Source: CAVRXT01 sp963725655 (GTDB taxonomy: Bacteria; Acidobacteriota; Terriglobia; Acidiferrales; UBA7541). From it: 64,000 nt of DNA. Within the stretch, counting starts at the first letter, position 1; the number at the start of each line of letters is the position of its first letter. The DNA is taken from contig CAVRYY010000003.1 of NCBI GenBank assembly GCA_963725655.1, forward strand, positions 806,001 to 870,000. Direction: 5' to 3'. Positions 36,276 through 45,233 of this stretch are shown here, piece by piece. The notes beneath the pieces were generated by a model, which saw only the letters and a program-made list of their open reading frames with translations, made no database searches and had not been told where the DNA came from. Position numbers and translations under genes: made by a program.

Positions 36276-37556
36276 ATGGAACGACTTCCTCCCATCGCGC
36301 GCGCGCATCTCCAGCGGCAGCCCACTTCCGATCATCCGGACGCGGATTTGCTGACTTCGTTCGCGGAGCAATCGCTGCCGGCGCACGAACGGCAGCAAGT
36401 GCTGGAGCATCTTTCCCGCTGCGCGCAATGCCGCGAAGTTGCCGTCCTGGCCGGGGCCGAACCGGAGGACGCCGCGCTGCGCGAGCCGGAATATGAATTG
36501 GTAGCCGCGGCGGCTCCAGCAGCAGACCCAGCCGCGTCTCCAGCCACGGTGCCTGCTCCGGTCCGCCATGCGCGGGCGAAAGCGCCGGCGCCGACGCGAC
36601 GTTTGTGGTTGAGCGGTGCGCCGGTGCGCTGGCTTGCGCTGGCTGCGTGTGTGGCGATCTGCGCAACGGTGGTGGTTCGCTATCCCACGCTGTGGCGCGG
36701 CAAGCCCAAGGCGGAGCCCACGACGAAAAATATCCCGCTGGATCAGCTGGCCGCTGACCGACCGGTGAACGACGCGTCCGATCGGTTTGCTCCTGCCAAC
36801 GTGCCTCCTGTTGAGAAGAAAGTGGCGAGCGGTGCGAAGCCTGAGCCGGTTGCGCGACCGTCGTCAGCCGCTCCCAAGACTACCCAGATCACGCCAGCTG
36901 TGCCATCGGCCGCGCCCGCATCGGATCGCGGCCCACAACTAGCCAAGAAAGTAGACGCGCCGCGGGCGATCTTTACGCCCAGGCTCGCGGCACCGTCGGC
37001 CGCTGCGCCAGTGGGCGCGATCCAGACGCCTGAAGGCCAAGCCGGACGCGCCGGCAGCGGAACGGCACGGGCGGCAACCCGTGCGGCACCGAGCGGGATG
37101 ATCGGCGGAACGATCGCGAGCTCTGCGGCACGGGCGGAACAGCATGGAAGGGCCGGCTACGGCCTGGCGCAGCGCGCGCCACAAGAATCTGCACGAGCGG
37201 CTGCCAATGCAGGAGCCGTCCAGACGCAATGGAGTTTGTCGGAGGACGGCCTTCCGCAACGCTCGGACGATTCCGGCCATACGTGGCAAAAATTTAGGGT
37301 CGACGCCAGCGCGCAATTCCGCGCGCTGTATGGCGACCGGCAGGAAGTGTGGGTGGGAGGCGCCGCGGGGATTCTTTACCACTCCTCGGATGCCGGCGGG
37401 CATTGGACGCGAGTGCTTCCCACTGACGGCGACGCCAAGCTATCCGCGGATATCACTCGCATCGATTTCACGAGCGTGCTGCGCGGCGACATTACGAGCG
37501 CCAAAGGCGAAATCTGGAGCACGTACGACGGCGGTACGACCTGGGTGCAGCACTGA
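36276..37556 (+). CDS. Zinc-type anti-sigma factor with C-terminal BNR-like sensor domain
   Basis: A 426-residue membrane protein encoded next to the sigma factor. The N-terminus is a zinc-binding anti-sigma domain with His45, Cys49 and Cys52 in the HLSRCAQC pattern, preceded by HPDADLLTSFAEQSL. One membrane helix lies at about 117-134. A long Ala/Pro/Ser-rich spacer (about 140-320) leads to a C-terminal domain of about 100 residues like Ycf48/BNR repeat blades (SDDSGHTWQKFRVDASAQFR; SSDAGGHWTRVLP; STYDGGTTWVQH). The ATG at 36276 is 1 base after the sigma stop; in-frame ATGs at 36240 and 36246 are alternatives. A sensor outside the membrane that controls sigma release is the likely design. 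Confidence 0.85.
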   Translation: MERLPPIARAHLQRQPTSDHPDADLLTSFAEQSLPAHERQQVLEHLSRCAQCREVAVLAGAEPEDAALREPEYELVAAAAPAADPAASPATVPAPVRHARAKAPAPTRRLWLSGAPVRWLALAACVAICATVVVRYPTLWRGKPKAEPTTKNIPLDQLAADRPVNDASDRFAPANVPPVEKKVASGAKPEPVARPSSAAPKTTQITPAVPSAAPASDRGPQLAKKVDAPRAIFTPRLAAPSAAAPVGAIQTPEGQAGRAGSGTARAATRAAPSGMIGGTIASSAARAEQHGRAGYGLAQRAPQESARAAANAGAVQTQWSLSEDGLPQRSDDSGHTWQKFRVDASAQFRALYGDRQEVWVGGAAGILYHSSDAGGHWTRVLPTDGDAKLSADITRIDFTSVLRGDITSAKGEIWSTYDGGTTWVQH

Positions 37557-37600
37557 GGTGTTTTGACTGTGGCGTCGATATTCGAAAACGCCAGCGCCGC

Positions 37601-38791
37601 TCAGCGTTTTTGAAACAGTAACGGAGCGAATTCCGCTAGATTGCGGCGCCACACCGGCCACTCGTGGGCACCGTCCGTTTCTACCCAGCGCACGGAAAAT
37701 CCCTGGGCCTGCAGCGCATCGCGCAATTTCTCGCTCCTTGGGAGCAGTTCGTCATCCTTTCCGCCGGAAACCCACAATAGGCGCAGCGATGCGCGGTCTT
37801 TGGCATCGAAGGTGGAACCCTTGGCCTGGCTGCCGGCGGGCTGGTGGTCGTCCTCGAGGCAGCATTGGCTGAACGCGCCGATCCAAGCGAAGCGATCGAG
37901 TGCGGACAGTCCGACGTATGCGGCTTCGCCCCCGCCCATCGACAGTCCGGCAATCGCTCGGGAATTTCGGTCGCGCGCGGCGCGGTAATTCAACTCGACC
38001 GCTGGAATCACCTCGGCCACGAGAGAGTCGCGAAATTTCGTTACGTTCTGGTCGCGCAAAGTGGAATCGCGAAAGCGAGGTGCGCCGGGCTTCAGCATTT
38101 CCGGGGCGCCGTACCCGAGAGGCATCACCACGATCATGGGCTGGGCCTTGCTTTGCGCGATCAGGTTATCGAGGATGACGTTGGCGCGGCCGATGCTCAC
38201 CCAACTGTCGGCGGTCTGGCCGAAACCGTGGAGCAAGTACAAGACGGGAAAGCTTTTTTTGCCGCGGGAATCGTAGCCGGGCGGCGTGTAGACGAAAAAA
38301 TCGCGGTCGTCGCCGATCACGTGGGAACGGTAGAAATGATGATGCACCACGCCGTGGGGTACATCGTTGATTTCCCATGGCAGCGCCGGCGGGCCGGGAA
38401 CGTGAACCACACTTTCTGAAATGAGGAAGTTCGGTATCACCGAGGGATTGGATGGATCTGCTTCCCTGACGCCGTCGGCCACAAAAATGTAACTGTAGAA
38501 GTCCGGCTGCAGCGCAGCGGTGGCCACGCTCCACACGCCCTGATCGTCTTTTTGCATCGCGAGCGGATCTTTGCGTCCCTCGATGCGCACGGTTACTTCC
38601 TTGGTGTTGGGAGCGTGCAAGCGAAACGTGACGCGATTGTCGGAGCTAACCTCGGGAGAAATGACCGGCGCTGGCGGAATCTGCTGCGCGCGAAAAGGTA
38701 TCGAAGGCACAAGGCCCAGGAAGCCGAACAGCACAATCGCCAGCGAGCGCGATGCCAGCGGGCCGCGATTTCGCAAATGTTCTCCGGTCAA
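37601..38791 (-). CDS. Secreted enterochelin-esterase-like hydrolase, copy 1
   Basis: A 396-residue alpha/beta-hydrolase of the Esterase D/enterochelin-esterase group. A TTG start at 38791 follows a GAGGA site at about 9 bases. A signal peptide (about 17-35) is followed by an immunoglobulin-like N-terminal domain (about 40-130, VTFRLHAPNTKEVTVRIEG) and the hydrolase domain with GKKSFPVLYLLHGFGQT, nucleophile GLSMGG and a His in DGAHEWPVWRRN. The substrate is unknown: related enzymes cleave carbohydrate or hydroxycinnamate esters. It is the second gene of a tandem pair; the upstream paralogue ends 27 bases before. Confidence 0.88.
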   Translation of the reverse strand: MTGEHLRNRGPLASRSLAIVLFGFLGLVPSIPFRAQQIPPAPVISPEVSSDNRVTFRLHAPNTKEVTVRIEGRKDPLAMQKDDQGVWSVATAALQPDFYSYIFVADGVREADPSNPSVIPNFLISESVVHVPGPPALPWEINDVPHGVVHHHFYRSHVIGDDRDFFVYTPPGYDSRGKKSFPVLYLLHGFGQTADSWVSIGRANVILDNLIAQSKAQPMIVVMPLGYGAPEMLKPGAPRFRDSTLRDQNVTKFRDSLVAEVIPAVELNYRAARDRNSRAIAGLSMGGGEAAYVGLSALDRFAWIGAFSQCCLEDDHQPAGSQAKGSTFDAKDRASLRLLWVSGGKDDELLPRSEKLRDALQAQGFSVRWVETDGAHEWPVWRRNLAEFAPLLFQKR

Positions 38792-38818
38792 GGTTTCGGT
38801 CCTCGGCGATCGACGCGG

Positions 38819-40006
38819 TTAGCGTGCTTGAAACAGCAATGGGGCAAATTCCGAGAGGTTGCGCCGCCACACTGGCCATTCGTGCCCGCCTTCGGTTTCG
38901 ATCCAGCGGACGGAAAATCCCTGCGACTGCAGCCAATCGCGCAGTTGCTGGTCCTTCGGGAACAGACCGTCGTCCTTGCCGCACGAAATCCACAACAACC
39001 GCAGCGATGCGCTGGCCTTCCGATCAAGATTGGGGAAATTCGCCTTGACGTCGTCATCCAGGCCGCCTGCACTGAACGCACCGACCCAGGCGAATCGATC
39101 GAGGGCATTCAGTCCGACAAACGAAGCTTCCGCTCCGCCCATCGAGAGTCCCGCAATGGCCCGCGAATTCCGGTCCTGCGCCACGTGGTAATTGAGCTCC
39201 ACCGCCGGCATTACTTCCGCGAAGAGCGCGTCGCGGAATTTGGTCATGTTCCGCACTCGCAACTCTTGATCGCGAAAGCCGCTCCTCCCGCGTTGCAGGA
39301 TTTCCGGCGCGCCGTATCCCAGGGTCATCACGACCAGCATGGGCTTGGCTTTGCCTCGCGCGATCAGGTTATCCAGGATCACGTTGGCCCGGCCGACGGC
39401 GGTCCAGCCGTCCGCGCTGTCGCTAAAGCCGTGCAACAAGTACAGCACCGGGTAGACTTTCTTGCCTCGCGGGTCGTAGCCCGGCGGCGTGTAAACGTAG
39501 AAATCGCGTTGGTCGCCGATGATGTGCGAACTGTAAAAATGATGATGGACCACGCCGTGCGGCACGTCGTTCATTTCCCACGGCAACGAGGCGGGGCCTG
39601 GCACGTGGGCGATGCTTCCGGGGGACAGCAGGTTGGGCTTGGCTAACGGATTGGACGGATCGGCTTCGTCGACGCCGTCGGCGATGAACGAGTAGCCGTA
39701 AAAATTCGGATCCAGGGCGCCGGTGGAGACGCTCCACACGCCCTGATCGTTTATCAGCATGGGCAGCGGGTCTTTTGTTCCTTCGACGCGGACCAGCACT
39801 TCCTTGGCATTGGGATCGCGCAAGCGGAAGGTAATGTGGTTGTCGGAACTGACCTCGGGAGAAATGACCGGCGCGGGCGGATTTTGCTGCGCCAAGAGCG
39901 GGATCGAAATCGAGAGTGCGATACCCACGATGCCGAACAGGAGAACAGCCAGGATGCGCGATACGAGGGCGATGCGATGTTGCGAGGCTGCTCCGGTGAT
40001 GATCAC
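38819..40006 (-). CDS. Secreted enterochelin-esterase-like hydrolase, copy 2
   Basis: A 395-residue paralogue of the next gene, roughly two thirds identical by eye, so the pair arose by tandem duplication. It starts at GTG 40006, preceded by a strong AGGAGG four bases away. Signal peptide at about 14-40, N-terminal Ig-like domain (ITFRLRDPNAKEVLVRVEG) and hydrolase domain with the nucleophile in GLSMGG and the His in EGGHEWPVWRRN. The FFxY histidine loop DVPHGVVHHHFY is shared with copy 1. Both are probably periplasmic or extracellular. Substrate unknown. Confidence 0.88.
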   Translation of the reverse strand: MIITGAASQHRIALVSRILAVLLFGIVGIALSISIPLLAQQNPPAPVISPEVSSDNHITFRLRDPNAKEVLVRVEGTKDPLPMLINDQGVWSVSTGALDPNFYGYSFIADGVDEADPSNPLAKPNLLSPGSIAHVPGPASLPWEMNDVPHGVVHHHFYSSHIIGDQRDFYVYTPPGYDPRGKKVYPVLYLLHGFSDSADGWTAVGRANVILDNLIARGKAKPMLVVMTLGYGAPEILQRGRSGFRDQELRVRNMTKFRDALFAEVMPAVELNYHVAQDRNSRAIAGLSMGGAEASFVGLNALDRFAWVGAFSAGGLDDDVKANFPNLDRKASASLRLLWISCGKDDGLFPKDQQLRDWLQSQGFSVRWIETEGGHEWPVWRRNLSEFAPLLFQAR

Positions 40007-40126
40007 AAATCCTCCTCGACAAAAATACTCTGCGGAAGCCTACGCTGGTTGAGGCGGGCGGCGCAAGACGCGCGTGGCCAGTTAGTCCGGCCGTGGGGTT
40101 GGTGAGGATTCGGTGAAACGCGAGGG

Positions 40127-40154
40127 TTGGTACCCTTGCAAAGCGGAGTATTCT
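40127..40154 (+). promoter_or_regulatory. Sigma-70-type promoter of the pyrophosphatase gene
   Basis: TTGGTA (40127-40132) and TATTCT (40149-40154) with a 16-base spacer. The start codon is 16 bases after the -10 box and has no clear ribosome site, so the leader would be very short. Confidence 0.35.
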
Positions 40155-40170
40155 TCATTACGGTAATCGC

Positions 40171-40719
40171 ATGACCGCTTCATTGCTCGATATCGATCCT
40201 GGCCCGCAGTGCCCTGAAATCGTGCGGATGATCGTAGAAATTCCGAAAAATTCCGGGCACAAGTACGAATACGATAGGGAACTCGGCGTGTTTCGTCTGG
40301 ACCGTGCGCTGTATTCGCCGATGCACTATCCGGGCGACTACGGTTTCGTGCCCGGCACGATGGCGGAAGATGGCGATCCGATGGACGTGCTGGTGTGGGT
40401 GGAGAATCCGAGCTTCACCGGGTGCCTGCTGGAAGTGCGGCCGGTGGGGTTGCTGCGAATGGTGGATCAGGATGAGCCGGACACCAAAATACTCGCGGTG
40501 CCGGATCGCGATCCGCGTTTCACGGAAATACACTCGATCGACCAGGTGTTCCCGCACGTGCTGCAGGAAATCGTGCACTTCTTCACCATCTACAAGGAGC
40601 TGGAAGGAAAAAAGACGGTGATCAAGGGTTGGCTAGGCCCGCGGGAAACCCGCCAAGCAATTCTGGACAGCCGCACCCGGTACCTGAAGAAAAAGAAACC
40701 GCGCCGCAAATCAAAATAA
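40171..40719 (+). CDS. ppa: Inorganic pyrophosphatase (family I)
   Basis: Cytoplasmic enzyme that hydrolyses pyrophosphate to two phosphates and so drives nucleic acid and other polymer synthesis. The 182-residue protein has the family I signature: substrate-binding IPKNSGHKYEYD, then SPMHYPGDYGFVPGT and EDGDPMDVLVWVE with the Mg-binding Asp cluster. A further Asp/Lys pair is seen in DQDEPDTKI and the ELEGKK segment. The very basic C-terminus (LKKKKPRRKSK) is unusual but not disruptive. It stands alone between a divergent esterase pair and a convergent thioesterase gene. Confidence 0.95.
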   Translation: MTASLLDIDPGPQCPEIVRMIVEIPKNSGHKYEYDRELGVFRLDRALYSPMHYPGDYGFVPGTMAEDGDPMDVLVWVENPSFTGCLLEVRPVGLLRMVDQDEPDTKILAVPDRDPRFTEIHSIDQVFPHVLQEIVHFFTIYKELEGKKTVIKGWLGPRETRQAILDSRTRYLKKKKPRRKSK

Positions 40720-40735
40720 ATCGAATTACGGCTTG

Positions 40736-41197
40736 TTATTGCGCCTTCGCGCCGGCGTTCTCAGCGCCGCGCATTGAATCAAGGCGAATCACAGCCAGGG
40801 TGCTCGATGCCTTGGCGACCATGACGCGGGCGCCGCTATCCTCGACGCTTACGGCAGCCTCAACGAACACCAGATTTCGCCCGGTGCGCAGCACTTCTGC
40901 GCGGCAGACCAGAATCGAACCGGAAGCCGGCCGCAAGAACGAAATCTTGATCTCCACAGCGATCACGTCTTTATCTGCGGGCACGGTGGACGCCGCGGCT
41001 CCCCCGCAAGTGTGATCGGCAAGGGTCATCAGCACGCCGCCATGAACGAAGCCGTGCTGTTGCTGGAGCGCGGGAGTTGCCTTAACGGCGGTCTCGCACC
41101 ACGCGAAACCGAAGGAAACCAATTCGATCCCGAGGGAATGGATGAATTTCGCGTTCTCGAAAATCCGTTCTACCAGGGGTTGATTCGCGTCGGTCAT
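40736..41197 (-). CDS. PaaI-like hotdog-fold thioesterase
   Basis: A 153-residue hotdog-fold protein. The ATG at 41197 gives the expected N-terminus; a GGAG motif lies 11 bases upstream. The family signature HGFVHGGVLMTLADHTCGGA contains the catalytic region seen in PaaI/YbgC-type acyl-CoA thioesterases, and the C-terminal half carries IKISFLRPASGSILVCRAEV. These enzymes hydrolyse acyl- or aryl-CoA thioesters, but the substrate cannot be deduced. It ends 16 bases beyond ppa on the opposite strand, and the gene upstream on its own strand is an unrelated DinB protein. Confidence 0.88.
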   Translation of the reverse strand: MTDANQPLVERIFENAKFIHSLGIELVSFGFAWCETAVKATPALQQQHGFVHGGVLMTLADHTCGGAAASTVPADKDVIAVEIKISFLRPASGSILVCRAEVLRTGRNLVFVEAAVSVEDSGARVMVAKASSTLAVIRLDSMRGAENAGAKAQ

Positions 41198-41231
41198 GTT
41201 CGGTGAAGCTCCGTGTCGGTGCGATGGGAAC

Positions 41232-41741
41232 TCAGGCGACGAGTTCCCAAATTCGCGCGAGATGATGATCGTCGTGTTCGGCGACAAAATACAAGTGGTC
41301 AACCAGGCGCATCGGGGTCTTCAGGCGCGGGTGGGGAATGGCTCGAGCGAATAGTGATGGGTCGAGTTGGTTGAGGTGTTGCAGCAAATTATCTCTAGCC
41401 GCGCGGAACTCGGTAAGAATCGGTTCCAGGGCGTGGGCGTTGTGTTCCGCTTCGTCGGTTTTCCGATTCCGCAAGTCTGCCACAGTCAGTTGGCCGCTGG
41501 CCGCGACGTAATCGTCGACGCGAGCCAGCCATAGCGATTCCAGGTCGAGCAAGTGACCAGCGTGTTCCTGCGCCGACCACTTTTCTTGCGCTTTGCGAAT
41601 CAGGATTTCGTGAGAACGGCCACGAAGCGCCTCTTCCAATCTGGCCGGAGTGCCGCGCAGACGTGCGCAAAGATTGGGAAGCAGGGCGACCGGAAACGAA
41701 AACTCAAACTTGCGTTCAAACCAAACTGGCACCTGGCTCAT
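41232..41741 (-). CDS. DinB-family protein
   Basis: A 169-residue four-helix-bundle protein of the DinB/YfiT group. The ATG at 41741 has a GGGAGGA ribosome site 4-5 bases upstream; an in-frame TTG further up lacks one. Metal ligands of the family are visible: His in QEHAGHLLDLESLW and the pair in VAEHDDHHLARIWELV. Function is unknown for most members; some are thiol-dependent transferases. It lies 34 bases upstream of the thioesterase gene on the same strand, so they may be co-transcribed. A second DinB-type gene is at 56,161. Confidence 0.85.
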   Translation of the reverse strand: MSQVPVWFERKFEFSFPVALLPNLCARLRGTPARLEEALRGRSHEILIRKAQEKWSAQEHAGHLLDLESLWLARVDDYVAASGQLTVADLRNRKTDEAEHNAHALEPILTEFRAARDNLLQHLNQLDPSLFARAIPHPRLKTPMRLVDHLYFVAEHDDHHLARIWELVA

Positions 41742-41958
41742 GGATTCCTCCCGCGACAACGGCGACAGGGGGATTGGATGTTTTGAACTCGTTCTTCGGT
41801 TCGATGGTTTTGTTTTTTTCGGGGACTGGGGGGCATGCTCCCGCGGATTCTCTGGGCAGGGACCCTGGCGGGATCAAGGCAGGTCTCTCTTGCATTTCCC
41901 GCGTGCGCGCCGCAACATGACGCTTCATTTCTGCGATGCACTGGAGCGGAACAATCCG

Positions 41959-44178
41959 ATGATCCGAACGTTGAAACTCTTCGCTGCAGGTTTTTTGCTC
42001 GCATTGTTGGTTGCCGCGTCGGTAGCACATACGCAGACCGCCGACAAGCCGTCCACGCCAGCAGCCAATCCTGACGCTGACTCAGCCGCTAATCCGCCAG
42101 CGCCGGCCCCTGAGCCGGCACCAGCTCCCGCGCCCCAGATCTCCGCTCCGGTTCAAAACGCGATGCACGCCATGTTCGATGTTCGCGAGTTCCGCCAGGT
42201 GGCCATCTCGCCGGACGCGAAGCATGTTGCGTGGGTCGAGTCGCTTCCCGGAAAGAACGGCGCGCTATCTCCCAATTTTGCGATCTACGTCGCGAACACC
42301 GAAAACGCCGCAGCCCCCCGGCGCGTTTCCGCAGGAACCGGGGATGCCGCCGAGCACGACGTAGCCTGGTCGCCGGACAGCACCCGCCTGGCGTTCTTGT
42401 CGGATTCCGGCTCGCCCGGACAACTGCAACTCTGCGTCGCGGTGGTGGCCCGTCCGCCCGCTCCGAAAGCCGCGGCCGGCGCTCGTCATAGCAGGGCCAA
42501 GGCGCCGGTGGTTGCGGGAGTGCCCGATCCGCCCCTCGCCCCGGCTCCGGCCCCAGCTTCCGCCGCGCTTCTGCCCGTCCCGATGATCCGCCGCATGAGC
42601 AAGCTTAAGGGCTTCCTGGCGACGCCCAAATGGTCGCCCGACGGCAAGACCATCGCGCTGCTCTTTACCCAGAACGCCACGCGTGCCGCCAGCCCGCTGG
42701 TGGCCGAATCTCCGGCAGTGGGAGTAATCGCGGACGATATCCATGAGCAACGGCTCACGCTGATCGACGAAAAGACCGGTGCAGTGCGCCAGCTTTCTCC
42801 GCTGGATCTCAACGTCTACGAATACGATTGGTCGCCGGACGGCGGACAATTGGTGGTCACCGCCGCGCACGGCGCCGGCGACGATAACTGGTACATCGCG
42901 CAACTGGCCATCGTCGATATCGCCACCGCTGCCACCGAAACCATCTTGAAGCCGCCTATGCAGATTGCATACCCGCGGTGGTCGCCCGACGGATCGACGA
43001 TCGCTTTTATCGGTGGACTGATGAGCGATGAAGGTTCGGTGGGCGGCGATATCTACACGGTGCCCGCCGCTGGCGGTGAAGCGAAAGATGTTTCCCCGAA
43101 TGCTACCGTGACGCCCAGCTCTTTTTACTGGCAACCCGATTCCAAAACGATTCTGTTCAGCGCCTTCACTAATGGCCAAACTGGCGTCGGCTCACTCGAT
43201 CTCGCCAGCGGACAAATTCATCCGCTCTGGGAAGGCGCGGAGACCGTATCGTCGGAAGAATTCGGCCTGGGCTTCTCGCTGGCGGCCGACGGCGAGTCCA
43301 CCGCCATCGTTCGCCAATCGTTCCAGCATCCGCCGGAGGTCTGGGTGGGACACGTCGGCGGGTGGAAGCAGATTACCCACCGCAATGAAAAGGTTGAATC
43401 CGCATGGGGGACAGCGGAAAGCCTTAACTGGACCAGCGACAACTACAGCATTCAAGGCTGGCTCATTTATCCGGACGACTACGATTCGTCGAAGATATAT
43501 CCCCTGGTGGTGGTCCCGCACGGCGGTCCCGCTGCGGCGGTCACCCCGAGTTGGCCGGGGCGCACGCGCTACTTTTCCGCGTTGCCTGCAGTCGGCTATT
43601 TTGTCCTGGAACCAAATCCTCGCGGCAGTTACGGACAGGGAGAAGCCTTCACGCGCGCCAATGTGAAGGATTTCGGCTACGGAGACTTCCGCGACATCAT
43701 GGCGGGAATCGACGCGGCGGCGAAAGCGGCCACCATCGACTCCAACCGCATCGGCATAACCGGCTGGAGCTACGGCGGTTACATGACCATGTGGGCGGTG
43801 ACCCAGACCAATCGCTTCCGCGCCGCCGTAGCTGGCGCCGGCCTCGCCAATTTACAGAGCTACTATGGCGAGAATGGCATCGACCAGTGGATGATTCCTT
43901 ACTTTGGCGCTTCGGTATACGATGACCCCGGCGTCTACGCCCGCAGCTCGCCGATCACCTTCATCCAAAAGGCCCGCACCCCCACGCTGGTGGTAGTCGG
44001 GGAACGGGATGGGGAATGCCCGACTCCGCAATCCTACGAATTCTGGCACGCGCTAAAATCGGGGAACGTGCCGACCGAGTTGGTGGTGTACGCCAACGAA
44101 GGGCATCATTTCGTGGATCCGGCGCATAGCCGGGATGTGATTGAGCGGACGATATCGTGGTTCCAGCGATTCCTGTAA
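41959..44178 (+). CDS. Secreted S9-family (dipeptidyl-peptidase IV-like) serine peptidase
   Basis: A 739-residue exported peptidase. The ATG at 41959 places the signal peptide (about 4-25) at the N-terminus, followed by a Pro/Ala linker. The beta-propeller (about 65-455) has repeated WSPDG motifs, and an Ala/Pro-rich loop interrupts it near 160-200. The hydrolase domain carries Ser604 in GWSYGGYMTM, an Asp in GERDGECPT and the His in NEGHHFVDPAH. The frame is open far upstream, but no start there fits a signal peptide. The S9 peptidase at 18,140 has a different propeller and is only distantly related. Confidence 0.92.
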   Translation: MIRTLKLFAAGFLLALLVAASVAHTQTADKPSTPAANPDADSAANPPAPAPEPAPAPAPQISAPVQNAMHAMFDVREFRQVAISPDAKHVAWVESLPGKNGALSPNFAIYVANTENAAAPRRVSAGTGDAAEHDVAWSPDSTRLAFLSDSGSPGQLQLCVAVVARPPAPKAAAGARHSRAKAPVVAGVPDPPLAPAPAPASAALLPVPMIRRMSKLKGFLATPKWSPDGKTIALLFTQNATRAASPLVAESPAVGVIADDIHEQRLTLIDEKTGAVRQLSPLDLNVYEYDWSPDGGQLVVTAAHGAGDDNWYIAQLAIVDIATAATETILKPPMQIAYPRWSPDGSTIAFIGGLMSDEGSVGGDIYTVPAAGGEAKDVSPNATVTPSSFYWQPDSKTILFSAFTNGQTGVGSLDLASGQIHPLWEGAETVSSEEFGLGFSLAADGESTAIVRQSFQHPPEVWVGHVGGWKQITHRNEKVESAWGTAESLNWTSDNYSIQGWLIYPDDYDSSKIYPLVVVPHGGPAAAVTPSWPGRTRYFSALPAVGYFVLEPNPRGSYGQGEAFTRANVKDFGYGDFRDIMAGIDAAAKAATIDSNRIGITGWSYGGYMTMWAVTQTNRFRAAVAGAGLANLQSYYGENGIDQWMIPYFGASVYDDPGVYARSSPITFIQKARTPTLVVVGERDGECPTPQSYEFWHALKSGNVPTELVVYANEGHHFVDPAHSRDVIERTISWFQRFL

Positions 44179-44478
44179 CTAAAGCAGTATCAATGGAATA
44201 CATTAATATTCGCCAACAATCACGGGTACCGATTTCCCTGCAGGTCTTGCCAATTTGGCCGACATACCTAATGAGACTGATGCCCACGATGGACGATACT
44301 AGCCTGAAGCACAGTCGGCAGTTCAGCCAATGGTTCCACCATTGGTCGATAGGTACAGGTCGCTTCCATGGCCACAATCTGGACCAAAGACCACTACCCC
44401 GCCACACCTCCTAGCGATAGTATCCCGGCAGCTTATCCATCCCTGCTGTCTCAATTAGATCGCGAAGGAGGTTCGAGG
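44179..44478. other. Gene-free stretch upstream of the TPR gene
   Basis: No gene is visible. A weak sigma-70-like pair, TTGCCA (44247-44252) and TAATGA (44269-44274) with a 16-base spacer, could serve the TPR gene at 44,479; it would leave a leader of about 200 bases. The stretch has lower GC than the flanking genes. Confidence 0.35.
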
Positions 44479-44964
44479 ATGTCGCACTGGATTGGTACCA
44501 TGTCCCCAGCTGATGCAGGCATGAACGAATTCAAAGAGTGCATGCGGCGCTTACGCGATGGGTATCCCGGTGAGGCGCTTTCGCATGTTCGCCGCGCTCT
44601 GGGCGCCGCCCCCAAGAACCCATTCTATTTGTCGTATGCAGGTTTGCTGGCAGCCACCGCGGAAAAGCGATTCGCGGACGGTGAGGTGCTATGCCGGGAA
44701 GCGCTGGGGGTGAAGTCCAACCACGCCCAGCTTTATCTCAACCTCGCAGAGGTCTACTACCAGTGCGGACGCACCAGCGACGCCATCAACATCCTTGAAA
44801 AAGGCATGGTGTCTTCCGGCCGGGATTTCCGAATTCGCCGCGCGCTCGAAAAGATCGGCTGCCGGCGCAGTCCGGTGCTCGGTTTCCTTCACCGTGAGCA
44901 CCCAGTCAATCGTACGCTCGGCCGCGTCCGCCACGCCCTAACCGGCCCTGGCCGCGCCCACTGA
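44479..44964 (+). CDS. Small TPR-repeat protein
   Basis: A 161-residue protein consisting mainly of about three TPR-like units: a first at about 15-45 (FKECMRRLRDGYPGEALSHV), a second at about 50-80 (FYLSYAGLLAATAEKRFADG) and a third at about 88-120 (AQLYLNLAEVYYQCGRTSDA). The ATG at 44479 is chosen because a strong AAGGAGG lies 8 bases upstream; a longer open frame starts at 44368 without one. The basic C-terminus may be unstructured. It is probably a cytoplasmic adaptor; the partner is unknown. It stands alone between two secreted peptidases. Confidence 0.75.
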   Translation: MSHWIGTMSPADAGMNEFKECMRRLRDGYPGEALSHVRRALGAAPKNPFYLSYAGLLAATAEKRFADGEVLCREALGVKSNHAQLYLNLAEVYYQCGRTSDAINILEKGMVSSGRDFRIRRALEKIGCRRSPVLGFLHREHPVNRTLGRVRHALTGPGRAH

Positions 44965-44995
44965 TTCCCGCCCTGGCGAAGCTTGGTTTTGCGGG

Positions 44996-45048
44996 GGCCC
45001 CACTCTTTCCATCTTGCCGGTAGGGGCAGGACTGGGAAGAGTGGGGCC
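44996..45048. repeat. Long palindrome related to the element at 27,008
   Basis: Left arm GGCCCCACTCTTTCC (44996-45010) and right arm GGGAAGAGTGGGGCC (45034-45048) pair with one mismatch. The 23-base loop contains a smaller TGCC/GGCA hairpin. It lies about 30 bases after the TPR gene stop and might terminate it, but it is also a copy of the family seen at 27,008-27,041. Confidence 0.6.
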
Positions 45049-45175
45049 GCACTTCGCAGCAAGGCAACACCACCCTGCTGCAAAGTCTGTGCGGATCTGA
45101 AAACTCTCGCGTAATCCTTCCTCCGTCCATTCCTTGATTTTCAATCTGGCGTCGATGATCGGCCTGATTCCCGGC

Positions 45176-45181
45176 TATAAT
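45176..45181 (+). promoter_or_regulatory. Consensus -10 box upstream of the M28 peptidase gene
   Basis: A perfect TATAAT lies 52 bases before the ATG at 45234. No good -35 hexamer is found at the standard distance; the leader would be about 45 bases and carries a GGGGGA ribosome site. Confidence 0.35.
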
Positions 45182-45233
45182 CCGTGCTCGGCTTTTTTGA
45201 CTGTTTCGTAATTATTCGGAGTCTGGGGGATTC

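Noticed and set aside
44179..44478. Candidate tRNA or small RNA in the gap before the TPR gene
   Set aside because: No cloverleaf arms or TTC-loop-like motif could be found on either strand.
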